Shown here: piece by piece, positions 45,882 to 56,613 of the stretch
How positions within the stretch are numbered: position 1 is the first letter of the stretch
Layout: every line of letters starts with the position of its first letter
Program-made: the position numbers and the translations under genes
Notes under the pieces: generated by a model
Databases searched by the model: none
What the model was told of the DNA's origin: nothing
The model's input: the letters and a program-made list of their open reading frames with translations, nothing else
DNA from: JAHBNG01 sp039028975
GTDB taxonomy: Bacteria; Chloroflexota; Anaerolineae; Caldilineales; Caldilineaceae
Assembly (NCBI GenBank): GCA_039028975.1
Contig: JBCCHB010000016.1
Coordinates: forward strand, 1 to 64,000
Reading direction: 5' to 3'
DNA: 64,000 bases

Positions 45882-48800
45882 ATGCTATCCAAAACCCTGC
45901 TGTATCGTCGAGTTGCGGTCTGCACTATATTGATTGCTTGGTCCTTGGTTGCTGGTATGTGGCCCTCTACTGCAGTTGCCCAAGAACCGATTGTCTTTGA
46001 TTTTGATAACGGGCAGGCTACCCCTACAGAATTATCTAAAGGGCATTTAGTCGATTCCATTACGCTGAACGGGCTAAAAATGGATATTTCTGTTCGTAGA
46101 CATAAGGGAGGCGGTGACTATGACGATTGGCGCGCCATGATATTTGATACGAGTGAACCAGGTAAAGAGTCAACTGGTGGTGACGATGATCTTGGTTCTC
46201 CAAATAAGGAATGCGAACCGAAAGATAAAGGTCCTGGAAATGGCAGCGGCGGTGAACCCAATACACCTGGAGAAAATTGTGTCGCGCAAGAGAACGTATT
46301 GATTATTCCAGAAAACCAGCTGGATGAGATCCCAGCCCCCGTACCCGATGACGCGGCTAATGGTGGTACCATTACCTTCTCATTTGGTGAACCTGTTCAG
46401 GTTACCACGATTGGAATTCTCGACTTTGATGAGGATGAGTTGGGGATTAACTATTACGATGCCACTAATGCTCCCATTGGGCAAACGGTAACGACGACCG
46501 TAGAAGGACATGGCGAAAACAGTTATTTGGAAATCAAGGTAAATGACGCTATTGATGCGGAGCGTCGAGATGAAACGACCAAAGTTGAAATAATCTTGCC
46601 CGGAAGTGGAGCTATCGCCCACATTGCGGTTATCCCTAGAGGACCTTCTACGATAAATGGAATTGTTTGGGACGATACTTTCACCCCCAATGGACTGCGT
46701 GAAGATCCCGTCAGTGAACCAGGCATTGCGAGCGTTCCTGTGCAATTGCTGGATTCTAGTGGTCTATTGATTACCCATACCCAAACATCACGTACTGGGT
46801 TTTATAGCTTTACGAATCTATTCTCGGGAACGTATCAGATTCAGGTTGGATTGGCCTTTGGATTTGTCTTTAGCCCTCAGGCAGAAGACGGCTCGGTGGT
46901 GGATGCAAATGGACGCAGCCCGTTGATCGAATTAAAAGCGAACGACGCTCACCCAGTCCGTGCAGGCATGTATCTGCGGTCACCGACTCGTTCAGCAGCT
47001 ATAAAGGGACTAGTCTGGCACGACAGAGACAGAAATCGCCAACAAGATCCAGGTGAAGAGGGATTCCAAAAGTGGATTGGTGGAGAGCCTGTGGTGCGGT
47101 TAACCCTGTTCCATGGTAATAGCTGTGGCTCAAACTCGCCTCCCGATCCTCAGAATGACTTTCTTGACACTATGCCCGCTTTGCCCAACGGTGAATATGT
47201 ATTCGAGTCACTTGAAGCAGGTACCTATCGGCTGGGACTGACACTGACTGCAGGCTATTTGCCTACAACCGAGCTAGACCCCCTAGCAGAAGATTCTAAC
47301 ACCTGGATAACCAAGAATTGCATTGACTTACCTGCAGACACCATTGAGCACGGCTGGAACTTTGGGGTATACCATCCCGATACGCAACCTCCTGGCTCTA
47401 TCGGAAACTTTGTCTGGCATGATATCGACCAACAAGGTGACCAAGATCCCGATGAACCGGGCAAGCCCAATGTGCTTGTCGAATTGTTTGATGGCGATCC
47501 GGAATCGGCTGAGGATTCTGATATTGAGTTGCAATCCCAACGTACGGATGAACATGGTCATTACCATTTCTTAGATGTTAAGGATGGCAACTATTACATT
47601 CGTGCTACGTTGCCATCCGGGTATCGTTTTACGATCCATGAAGCCACAGGCAATGATCAGACTGATTCTGACATTATTCTTGACGCATCTAAAAATATCA
47701 CAGGCTTCACCCCTCGAATTATGCTTGGAACCAGCCAAGTGATTACCACCGAAGATGTTGGCATGTATTGGTCCGGAATTGAGGGCAAAGCATCTGTCAA
47801 TGGCTGGGTTTGGCACGATATCAACGATAATGGATTGCAGGATGAAAGAGAAGGCTTTGCATCGGTTGCGGTTGCGCTTATCAATTGTGACACCGGCGAG
47901 ACAATCACAACCACTCGTACAACCATGAGTGGTCACTATGAATTTCGCGATTTGGAGCCAAGCAATGAAAACCATGGGATCCAGGTGACTCCCCCGCTTG
48001 GTGATTATATTTTCAGCCTACCAGACGTCGGCGACGATGACGATATAGACTCTGATGTGGATGCCAATGGCCACTCTACAACATGTTTTCCGCTCGTCGA
48101 TGATACCAATCAGGATCAAGATGCTGGTATTGTGCCATCCGGATCGATTAGTGGTCTAGCATGGAACGATACCCGCACGCCTGATGGTATTCGAGAGGTT
48201 GGTTACTTACCCTACGAAGGCGTAATTGTTGAACTTGAGAAAGAGTCCCAAATTGTACAAACAACGAGAACAATGACTGATGGTGCCTATCTCTTTCGTG
48301 GACTCCGCAAGGGTCAGTATCAAGTGAAATTTGTTCCACCAGCCAACTATCGATTTAGTCCCAAAGATGTCGCTTCAGCGGGCGATGATCGCGATTCAGA
48401 TGCGGACTTGACCAATGGTACCTCCGATTCATTTCGGCTTGAGATTGGTCACGTCAGAACCCGCATTGATGCAGGCCTGATTCTGCAAGATATCCCTCCC
48501 TTACCGCCATCAAGCTTAGGGAACCGCATCTGGATTGATACGAACAGAGACGGTAAGCAAGATCCGGATGAATGGCGTGGCTTGACCGATGTTCCGTTGA
48601 GCCTCACTTTCTGTAATGGAGATCCGGTTTCGCCACCCAGAGCAGCCCAATCCGACGCCAACGGCTATTATCGGTTTGAGGGGTTAAAGGCTGGCTCATA
48701 TAAGATTCAAGTTGACCTGACTGGGTTTGACTACACCTTTAGCCAAGCTGATGTCGAAAACAATAACCTGGATAAAATTGACTCTGATGCGGTCCCTCTG

Positions 48801-51800
48801 GTCGATAATGAGCGCATTGGTCTAATGCCTGCCAGTCCGATTGGGTGTATCGAGCTTGGACCCAATTCCAATGATCGTTCGTGGGACGTCGGTGTCTATA
48901 GTACCAAGGAGCCACCCACATCAAGCTTCAGCATTGGGGACCGGGTATGGCGCGATCGGAATATGAATGGCCGTCAGGATCCGGGCGAAGAAGGCGTGTC
49001 TGACGTCCGCGTTCACCTGCTTGAGGCAACTGGTGCTGGAATTCAGACCAAGACGACAGATGCAAACGGAAATTATAAATTTACCATCAACGATCCACCT
49101 AGTCCTTACCGTATTCAGGTAGAGCTGCCAAATGGATATGTCTTTAGCCCACCTAACAAGGTCATTGATGGTGTCAATGATGACTCACGAGATTCGGATG
49201 TTGACCCAGTGACGGGGATCAGCGAGGAATTTACGCCATTGGCCGGTTTGCCCAATAATAACTGGGATGTTGGGATGTACATAGACCCACCGATTCCTCC
49301 AAATACCTCAACCATCGGCAATCGTGTCTGGCTGGACAAAGAAGACCGCAACCACGTTCAGGATGACAATGAGCCAGGGTTGGGTGGTGTTCAAGTGAAT
49401 CTTTTCAGCGGGTGTGACAACCCCCAATTCATGCGTTCGGATATTACCGACGCAGGCGGTTATTATTCTTTTGTAGGCTTATCTTTTGCGGCTGGCCAAA
49501 ATGACTATCAACTTCAAGTGGTGCGCCCCTCCAATTACGTCTTCAGTCAACCCAATATCGGCAGCGATGACCATGTCGATTCTGACATTGTGGATCTTGT
49601 CAACGGCTGGAGTGAGTGTATCACGTTACCAACCAATACCGCTGTTATCACCAGTAGTTGGGATATTGGGCTCTTCTTACCGACCGCGGCCATTACAATG
49701 GAGAAAAAGATTCAATGGCTTAGCTTCGACGAAGAGGGCAACAGAATTCTGAATGAAGTTGGCGTTGATAATCCTCGTGCTGACAATATTCCCTTAATTG
49801 ACCCAGGGACGCCAATTACGTGGACATTTGATGTTGCCAACACAGGGGAGGTCACCTTAACCAACATTGTGATTACCGATACACTAGGACTGGTAATTGA
49901 CTGTGTCTCTCTCTTGGCTGTCGATGAATCAAAACGGTGTACTGCATCCAGCGAGGCCCAAGATCTGCGCGATTCTATAGATGGCATTGTCGATGGCCGC
50001 TGTGAAAGGGTGGCTTCACACCCATTACTTGGCAACAGTGCACGCGTCATGGCTCTAACGCCGCTGAGCCGATCGATTATTGCTACAGATACCGCTTACT
50101 ATTGCAACACCCCTTTCTCTCAAATTAGTGTTACCAAGATTGCACGGCAGCCAAGAATTCACAAAGGCCAGACAGCTTTCTTCGATGTATCTGTGTTCAA
50201 TACAGGCAATACAATTCTGCGGAATGTTCAACTAGACGATGATCAAGTGCAGGATTGTGACCGTTCACTTTCGCGTTTAGCAGTGGGAGGTGCCTTTCCC
50301 TATACATGCTCACAGATGGATGTACCATCAACCTTTACTAATACGATCGTTGCCAAGGCAGACGGCCCGCGTGAAGACGATAAAGCTGAGGATACAGCTA
50401 GCACTCAGATACTCGTCTTTGATCCCGATTTCGAATTGAACGTGACTGTTGCACCTCAGCCCATTCGTTCGGGAGGAAAAGTGACTTTTACTGTACAGGT
50501 GACCAATTCTGGTGATTCCTTGTTGACGGATGTGAGAATTCGTGACTCGCTGAATACAGATTGTGATCGTAACCAGAACGCTTTAGATTCGGGGGAACCA
50601 TTCGGCCTCTACACGTGCCAGAGTCCCCCAATAGGTGCAACTACTGCAAATGTATTTACAGTAGAAGGATATTCGCCCGTGCCGGCCAGGATCACAAAAC
50701 CCACATCTGTCCCAATCAATATTATTGATCCGTCAATTAGCGTTACCCAAGCCGTAATGTCATCGACCGCTATCATTAGCAATGTGGTACCCGTTACAGT
50801 AACGCTTTTCAATACCGGCGATACACTCTTGCGTCAGGTCAGCGTCAGCAACAGTGAATTTACTGATTGCAATAGGGAAGAGATTGAGTTGGCCGTTGGG
50901 ATGTCTGTAGAGATAGCGTGCGTAACTGATCCTTTAGCGGTATCAACCACCAATGTTGTGACAGCCACCGGTATTCCTACCGATAACAAGGCTGTGCAAG
51001 ATAGGGACGCCATTTCCATTACTGTCATCGAGCCATTTCTGGCAATCCACAAGATTGCGGATAGAAATGAGGCACTGTTCAATGACGCTGTACAATTCAC
51101 CATATTGATTACCAATACAGGTGATACAACCATGCCCATTACGGTCACTGATACGGCGTTTACCCAACCAATTACAACCTCATATGTCCTGACCGCAGAG
51201 AAAGTCTTCTCCTATACCTATTCAAGAGTAATGTCAGATACGCTGGCCACACCATATGTTTATACCAATACCGCAACTGTTGTCGGTAGCCCTCCGGAAG
51301 TGAGCGATAAAATTCTGCGAACGAATACAGTCAGTTTAACCGTTGTTAGTGCAAAGCTTGACATTAGTAGCGCACCCGAGCTCACCATGGTGTTACCCAA
51401 CAGTCAAGTAACGTTCACTGTATGGATTACAAATGTTGGAACCATCGAAATCACCGATTTAGCTGTTAATGGGACCGGTGAATCGACTTGTAGCGGAGAA
51501 CAAACAACGATCCCAATAGATGAGTCCGTTGTTTATACCTGTATTGCAGAAGCATCAGAAGAAACCGAAGCGCCCATACAGACCTTTGCTCACACAGTTA
51601 CGGCAAGTGGCGAGTCTGCTGCGGGGCCACCAGCTAACGTAAGTCATACATCTACTGTAAAGGTTATCCATCCAAGAATCTCGATTACCAAAGAGCCGAA
51701 CAAGTCGGAGATTGTTTCGGGCGACTCGGTCAACTATACCATTTCGATCTACAACTACGATCAAAACAGACTCAGCGACGTGACATTAGATAACATACAG

Positions 51801-54800
51801 GTCAGCGATTTAGTAACTAGCGACTGTAATCGACTTCCAGGGGAACTTGGTGAATTGACTCTTGGCTCTACTCGACCGATAACTTACACCTGCATTCAAT
51901 CAGATGTTAGAGCGGATATCACCAGCACAGTCGTGGTGACAGCCCTCTCTCCCATTAATTCAATTGTAACAGCAACCACGAGTGCAAGCATCGATGTCTT
52001 TTCTCCCACCATCAAAGTAGATGTTGCGCCGATTACCGAGGTGATAGAGATCAACACAATGCCCAGTGTCGTGTTCACCCTGACGAATGATGGTGACGTC
52101 AATCATCTTTCCACACAGATTCAGGTCAGTGCTGTTGGCCCACAGAACAAAACGTTGGCCTGCCAGGAACTCTACCCATCTGGTCCATTAGAGATAAGTG
52201 AATCGAAGTCGTTTACGTGTACGCTGAACACTATATCGGTAACGGGCACAGTTGGCATAGATGTCTTCGTCACAGCAATGCCAAGGGTTGGGTCGATGAT
52301 ATCGGATACCAACCGGACTACAATCGCTGTCGATGTTGGCCATATCGCAGTTAACCTAGAACCAGAGGTGCAAAATGTTAATGAAAATACAGATGCCACA
52401 TTGATGATGAGTATTCACAATACAGGACCATTTCCGTTGTATGACGTCAACTACACTTTTGTTATTGACAGAGATATCGCAATTACCTGCTCACTGGTAG
52501 AGCCAATCCCAGATGTGCCGCTGCCGCCTGATGAACGATTGCAATATACCTGTCTGCTACCGGCAGGATTTGAAAGTGAAGAATTCAACATTATGAGTAA
52601 GGTAGCGGTTAGCGGTCGTACGAAAAAAGGATATGTAGCCCGTGGCGGAGCTCAGGCTACGGTAGTAGTTAAGGTTGGCAAAATAGAGCTTGCCAGCCTC
52701 ATCAATGGCCGATCTGTCCCACTTGACACCGATGCAGATTCAATGCGAGTCCCAGAGAATGAAGAGATTCGCTGGACTTATATTCTCACCAACAGTGGAG
52801 GTATCTCGTTTACTTGGGGTTCTGAGGGGTTAACTATTACTGATTCGGTTGCGGGATCTGTCAGCCTTGCAGAAAGAGTTCCATCGCGAGCCGGGAATGG
52901 AGATGATATCCTGGCACCAGGAGAGGTCTGGGTATTCGAACGAAAATCGCCAGGATTGGATCTACATGTCCTTGGAAATGGTGGCTTCTGTGATCGGTAT
53001 CGACTACGCCAATCATATGCCAACGTGGTGCAGACCTGGGCTGTCGGCGATCACACAGATACTGATATAAGCTACTACTGCAATCCACCAATGCCTGCCA
53101 TCCAAGTTGAAAAGCGGACCAAAGGCACACTTTCACCAGCAAGCCACTCGGCCAACGATCCATTTGATGCAGATGTGCCGATTATTGATGCTGGCGAACA
53201 GGTTCAGTGGACCTATATTGTCACCAATTCGGGAGAATCTGTCTTTTCGCTGAATGATCTATTCATTCAAGATGATCGCTATCCGGAACTTGCCATCAGC
53301 CAGGCGTATATGCCCGTCAAAACAGGCTTGCCGAACACCTTTGGTATTGTGGATGATGACCTGTTCGAGCCAGGGGAGATTTGGCTTTATACCAAGTGGG
53401 ATATGGCTACACAATTGAGTGATACCCCCTCTGTGACAGTCGATGGCTGTAACCGCGGCACCCCATATGCCGCCTATCAAAATACAGTCATGGTGACAGC
53501 CGTCGGTGTTAATGAGAGTACATCAAGTCACTACTGTAACCCAACTGGCATCGAATTGACTATGTTGACTAATGGGGTCAGAACCGAGCATGGATTTGAC
53601 ACGGATGTCCCTAAAATCCGCCCAGGCGATCCCGTCATTTGGACTTATATAATTACCAATACTGGTCAGGTCCCCTTTGACGAGAACTCTGTACGCATAA
53701 CGGACACAGTTCATGGCCTAATAACAGCTAGCGATATTACCCTGCGACAGGGGGATGACGACAGTCTCTTTGAACCTGGCGAAAGTTGGATCTATCAAAA
53801 GAGAAGCGGCAACATTACTGCACTTGATTTGCGAGATGGAAAAGCCCTGCCACCTAATGTGGCAATTACAACTGGGTGCTATCGCAAGACGACCGACCGT
53901 GTCTACCCTGTTTATCAGGCAAGGGCATATGCCTCCATTCCCAACGCCAGCGCTCAAGCTGTTTCTCACTACTGCAATTCGATCGTCCACGTAACTCTGA
54001 CGACGAAAACCAATGGCTATCCTGCCAATCATGAGAACGATTCCGATGTCCCGCATTTAGAGGTTGGTGAAAAAGAGGTAGTCACATGGCAATATGAGGT
54101 ACGCAATAGCGGCGAGATTACTTTGACTGAAGATAATCTGACTGTCGTCGATATTCAAACTGTACCCGGCCCTATACGTCGTCAGGAAATTGATGAACGA
54201 GTAGACAATAAACTATCGCCAAACGAAACATGGGTTTATGAAACCTCGGCACCGGTGCTGAAGCTAACGGAAGATCTAACCCAAATTAAGGGATGTAACT
54301 ACGGCGATATAGGGATAGCCCGTCCTACCTATCGCAACACTGGTTGGGTCACGGCAACTGTAGAATCAACGCTCTCGCCTAGTTCCAGCCATAATAACTC
54401 TCACTACTGTAACCCAGCGGACATCAAAATTGAGTTAACGATTAATGGTCAGATTGCTGACGAACCTAATGCCTCTGATATTCCAGAGTACAAACCTGGG
54501 ACGCCCATAACTTGGACTTACCAAATAACCAATACAGGAACGGCTGATTACCCTCTGGCATCGATGGTTCTTAGCGATACAGTTGGCCACTTGATCGCTC
54601 TCAGCGTTACTAATGATCCGAATGGAAATGGTCTGCTAGAGCCAGACGAGAGCTGGTCGATCCCTCTGACTAAGACCGCTGGACTCACGCCAACTGTCGC
54701 GTTGACGCTCCCCATCCCTGGATTCACGGTAGAAGGTTGTGATAAGAGAGGGACTGGGTTGACACGTGCTACCTATGAAAACGTGGCAACCATCGTTGTC

Positions 54801-56510
54801 AAAGATGATGACGGCAATGTGATTGCGCATGACGATGATCCCGCCTATTACTGCAACCCGCCACTGATTCAGCTTGAAAAACTTACCAACGGTGCAGATG
54901 CGGATTTGTTTGATGAGCCGAACGTACCCGAATTGCTTGCCGATGGAGAGATTACATGGACCTACCTCTTAACGAATAACGGCACAGAACGATTTGCTAA
55001 GAACGAAATAGTAATAACCGATAGCGACCCAGACATTAATATTCCTAACAAACCAGAATCAAGTTCTGCACCAAATGACGATTTCCGTTTCCTAGATCCG
55101 GGTGAAACATGGACCTATATTGCTAAAGGCAAGGCCCTGGATCTCTTCAACACATTTCCAAATCAACGGGTGAGTCCTTGTGATACACGCGACCCTGGAA
55201 ATATACAACCGACATATTATAATCTGGCGACCGTAACTGTACCCGATGCGAGTGATTCTGACTGTAGCCATTATCGTACTCCACTAACGGTTACTGTAAC
55301 TGTTAGTGATTCAGTTCAAGACGTGGGCTTGCCTCATCGCATTAATATCGAGGTCACCGACGACATTCCAGGTTCAAGGGAATCAATCCCGAACCAAGAA
55401 GTAGAAGTGACTATCTCAAATGCAGACCAAATTGTACGAACCGTCACTACTGGAGCAGATGGCAGGGCATCTTTCTTGTATACGAGAACTCAAACCAGTC
55501 AAATTCCTACAGATACGATTACTGCCAAAATCATCCCAATTTCCCCGCAGATGAAGCGCTTTGGCTCACCCACAGCGACGACTAAGGCGCTTTGGCAGCT
55601 GATCGAAATCGAAATCCTGACGGTACAAGGTGAGGTATCCGTTAGTGGTCAGAGCAACGTTACCGTAATCGTGCGTAATCGAGTTGATGGGGCAGGTGTT
55701 CCCAGTTTGAGGGTTAAGATGGAAGCCCGCGAGAACGGAGGTAGATCATGTTCCGAAGGCGTTACCCAAGATGTTACAGGAGAAGACGATGTGCAGGATA
55801 TCGGCAAGCTGACTATGTCCTTTGCCAGAGTGCTAGCTGGTTCACCTTTTGGTCAGGCTATTAACTGTCCAGATGATGAGCCACGTGTCGCTGCTGCAAG
55901 CATATCAGCCTTCAATGCACTCAATCAAACCCAAGAGTCTACTCAAATCAACAATCTCTTTATTATTGCCTGGGTCGATCTGGATGGCAATGCAACCCCG
56001 GATGATAATGAACCGCAAGCGATCTTCCAGGTTGTAACAGAGACAGATGTGGTAGGTTTTCGGGCAGATTCCCAAGATGGTGGGGTTCTGATCAGATGGC
56101 AAAGTTTCCGAGAAAGAGGAATCGCGGGATTCGACCTATATGGGATGAATGAGGATGGTGAGGCGAAAAAGATAAATAGCAAGCTGCTTACGTCGGGTAG
56201 CGAACATTGGGAGAACGGTCTTTATCGCTACCATTATTTCCCAGAAACAAGCATACCAACCAAATATCAATTAGTAATACACATGGCTAATGGCAACAAG
56301 GAGTACCGTGAGGCTATTTTAGATGCAAAATTAGAGCAAATATTTTTGCCATTTGTTTCAAGAAATGAGCCTTATCTTTATCATTCAGAAGGTACCGCAC
56401 CTACCAGATATCAATTGGGTGTGTATATAGCAGACGGCGATAAGAAATATCATGAATCTATATTAGACGAAGAATCTTCGCAGGTCTTCTTACCGTTTAT
56501 GCAGCACTGA
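45882..56510 (+). CDS. Giant SdrD-B/DUF11 surface protein
   Basis: 3542 residues from the ATG at 45882, selected because GAGGAG lies just upstream; an earlier in-frame ATG at 45864 precedes that site. The signal peptide is RVAVCTILIAWSLVAG with cleavage after AVA. Eight SdrD-B-like units lie at 46650-49690 (GNRIWIDTNRDGKQDPDE-type calcium loops), then DUF11-like domains to about 52690, five or more units of about 140 residues each closing with a YYCNPP or SHYCNP signature (52690-55280), an invasin-type Ig domain (about 55290-55600), and a fibronectin-like C-terminal domain. The C-terminal segment is duplicated: QIFLPFVSR, then a related stretch ending QVFLPFMQH. Probably a cell-surface adhesin or sheath component secreted by a route recognising that LP tail. 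Confidence 0.88.
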   Translation: MLSKTLLYRRVAVCTILIAWSLVAGMWPSTAVAQEPIVFDFDNGQATPTELSKGHLVDSITLNGLKMDISVRRHKGGGDYDDWRAMIFDTSEPGKESTGGDDDLGSPNKECEPKDKGPGNGSGGEPNTPGENCVAQENVLIIPENQLDEIPAPVPDDAANGGTITFSFGEPVQVTTIGILDFDEDELGINYYDATNAPIGQTVTTTVEGHGENSYLEIKVNDAIDAERRDETTKVEIILPGSGAIAHIAVIPRGPSTINGIVWDDTFTPNGLREDPVSEPGIASVPVQLLDSSGLLITHTQTSRTGFYSFTNLFSGTYQIQVGLAFGFVFSPQAEDGSVVDANGRSPLIELKANDAHPVRAGMYLRSPTRSAAIKGLVWHDRDRNRQQDPGEEGFQKWIGGEPVVRLTLFHGNSCGSNSPPDPQNDFLDTMPALPNGEYVFESLEAGTYRLGLTLTAGYLPTTELDPLAEDSNTWITKNCIDLPADTIEHGWNFGVYHPDTQPPGSIGNFVWHDIDQQGDQDPDEPGKPNVLVELFDGDPESAEDSDIELQSQRTDEHGHYHFLDVKDGNYYIRATLPSGYRFTIHEATGNDQTDSDIILDASKNITGFTPRIMLGTSQVITTEDVGMYWSGIEGKASVNGWVWHDINDNGLQDEREGFASVAVALINCDTGETITTTRTTMSGHYEFRDLEPSNENHGIQVTPPLGDYIFSLPDVGDDDDIDSDVDANGHSTTCFPLVDDTNQDQDAGIVPSGSISGLAWNDTRTPDGIREVGYLPYEGVIVELEKESQIVQTTRTMTDGAYLFRGLRKGQYQVKFVPPANYRFSPKDVASAGDDRDSDADLTNGTSDSFRLEIGHVRTRIDAGLILQDIPPLPPSSLGNRIWIDTNRDGKQDPDEWRGLTDVPLSLTFCNGDPVSPPRAAQSDANGYYRFEGLKAGSYKIQVDLTGFDYTFSQADVENNNLDKIDSDAVPLVDNERIGLMPASPIGCIELGPNSNDRSWDVGVYSTKEPPTSSFSIGDRVWRDRNMNGRQDPGEEGVSDVRVHLLEATGAGIQTKTTDANGNYKFTINDPPSPYRIQVELPNGYVFSPPNKVIDGVNDDSRDSDVDPVTGISEEFTPLAGLPNNNWDVGMYIDPPIPPNTSTIGNRVWLDKEDRNHVQDDNEPGLGGVQVNLFSGCDNPQFMRSDITDAGGYYSFVGLSFAAGQNDYQLQVVRPSNYVFSQPNIGSDDHVDSDIVDLVNGWSECITLPTNTAVITSSWDIGLFLPTAAITMEKKIQWLSFDEEGNRILNEVGVDNPRADNIPLIDPGTPITWTFDVANTGEVTLTNIVITDTLGLVIDCVSLLAVDESKRCTASSEAQDLRDSIDGIVDGRCERVASHPLLGNSARVMALTPLSRSIIATDTAYYCNTPFSQISVTKIARQPRIHKGQTAFFDVSVFNTGNTILRNVQLDDDQVQDCDRSLSRLAVGGAFPYTCSQMDVPSTFTNTIVAKADGPREDDKAEDTASTQILVFDPDFELNVTVAPQPIRSGGKVTFTVQVTNSGDSLLTDVRIRDSLNTDCDRNQNALDSGEPFGLYTCQSPPIGATTANVFTVEGYSPVPARITKPTSVPINIIDPSISVTQAVMSSTAIISNVVPVTVTLFNTGDTLLRQVSVSNSEFTDCNREEIELAVGMSVEIACVTDPLAVSTTNVVTATGIPTDNKAVQDRDAISITVIEPFLAIHKIADRNEALFNDAVQFTILITNTGDTTMPITVTDTAFTQPITTSYVLTAEKVFSYTYSRVMSDTLATPYVYTNTATVVGSPPEVSDKILRTNTVSLTVVSAKLDISSAPELTMVLPNSQVTFTVWITNVGTIEITDLAVNGTGESTCSGEQTTIPIDESVVYTCIAEASEETEAPIQTFAHTVTASGESAAGPPANVSHTSTVKVIHPRISITKEPNKSEIVSGDSVNYTISIYNYDQNRLSDVTLDNIQVSDLVTSDCNRLPGELGELTLGSTRPITYTCIQSDVRADITSTVVVTALSPINSIVTATTSASIDVFSPTIKVDVAPITEVIEINTMPSVVFTLTNDGDVNHLSTQIQVSAVGPQNKTLACQELYPSGPLEISESKSFTCTLNTISVTGTVGIDVFVTAMPRVGSMISDTNRTTIAVDVGHIAVNLEPEVQNVNENTDATLMMSIHNTGPFPLYDVNYTFVIDRDIAITCSLVEPIPDVPLPPDERLQYTCLLPAGFESEEFNIMSKVAVSGRTKKGYVARGGAQATVVVKVGKIELASLINGRSVPLDTDADSMRVPENEEIRWTYILTNSGGISFTWGSEGLTITDSVAGSVSLAERVPSRAGNGDDILAPGEVWVFERKSPGLDLHVLGNGGFCDRYRLRQSYANVVQTWAVGDHTDTDISYYCNPPMPAIQVEKRTKGTLSPASHSANDPFDADVPIIDAGEQVQWTYIVTNSGESVFSLNDLFIQDDRYPELAISQAYMPVKTGLPNTFGIVDDDLFEPGEIWLYTKWDMATQLSDTPSVTVDGCNRGTPYAAYQNTVMVTAVGVNESTSSHYCNPTGIELTMLTNGVRTEHGFDTDVPKIRPGDPVIWTYIITNTGQVPFDENSVRITDTVHGLITASDITLRQGDDDSLFEPGESWIYQKRSGNITALDLRDGKALPPNVAITTGCYRKTTDRVYPVYQARAYASIPNASAQAVSHYCNSIVHVTLTTKTNGYPANHENDSDVPHLEVGEKEVVTWQYEVRNSGEITLTEDNLTVVDIQTVPGPIRRQEIDERVDNKLSPNETWVYETSAPVLKLTEDLTQIKGCNYGDIGIARPTYRNTGWVTATVESTLSPSSSHNNSHYCNPADIKIELTINGQIADEPNASDIPEYKPGTPITWTYQITNTGTADYPLASMVLSDTVGHLIALSVTNDPNGNGLLEPDESWSIPLTKTAGLTPTVALTLPIPGFTVEGCDKRGTGLTRATYENVATIVVKDDDGNVIAHDDDPAYYCNPPLIQLEKLTNGADADLFDEPNVPELLADGEITWTYLLTNNGTERFAKNEIVITDSDPDINIPNKPESSSAPNDDFRFLDPGETWTYIAKGKALDLFNTFPNQRVSPCDTRDPGNIQPTYYNLATVTVPDASDSDCSHYRTPLTVTVTVSDSVQDVGLPHRINIEVTDDIPGSRESIPNQEVEVTISNADQIVRTVTTGADGRASFLYTRTQTSQIPTDTITAKIIPISPQMKRFGSPTATTKALWQLIEIEILTVQGEVSVSGQSNVTVIVRNRVDGAGVPSLRVKMEARENGGRSCSEGVTQDVTGEDDVQDIGKLTMSFARVLAGSPFGQAINCPDDEPRVAAASISAFNALNQTQESTQINNLFIIAWVDLDGNATPDDNEPQAIFQVVTETDVVGFRADSQDGGVLIRWQSFRERGIAGFDLYGMNEDGEAKKINSKLLTSGSEHWENGLYRYHYFPETSIPTKYQLVIHMANGNKEYREAILDAKLEQIFLPFVSRNEPYLYHSEGTAPTRYQLGVYIADGDKKYHESILDEESSQVFLPFMQH

Positions 56511-56613
56511 TCCCGGTATGAATGTAAAGAAGATGAATTCATGTGGGAGCCACATTAACTATCCTGAGACCCATCTTCTCTATGCCTAATATTATAGCGA
56601 AACAGGAGCCACC

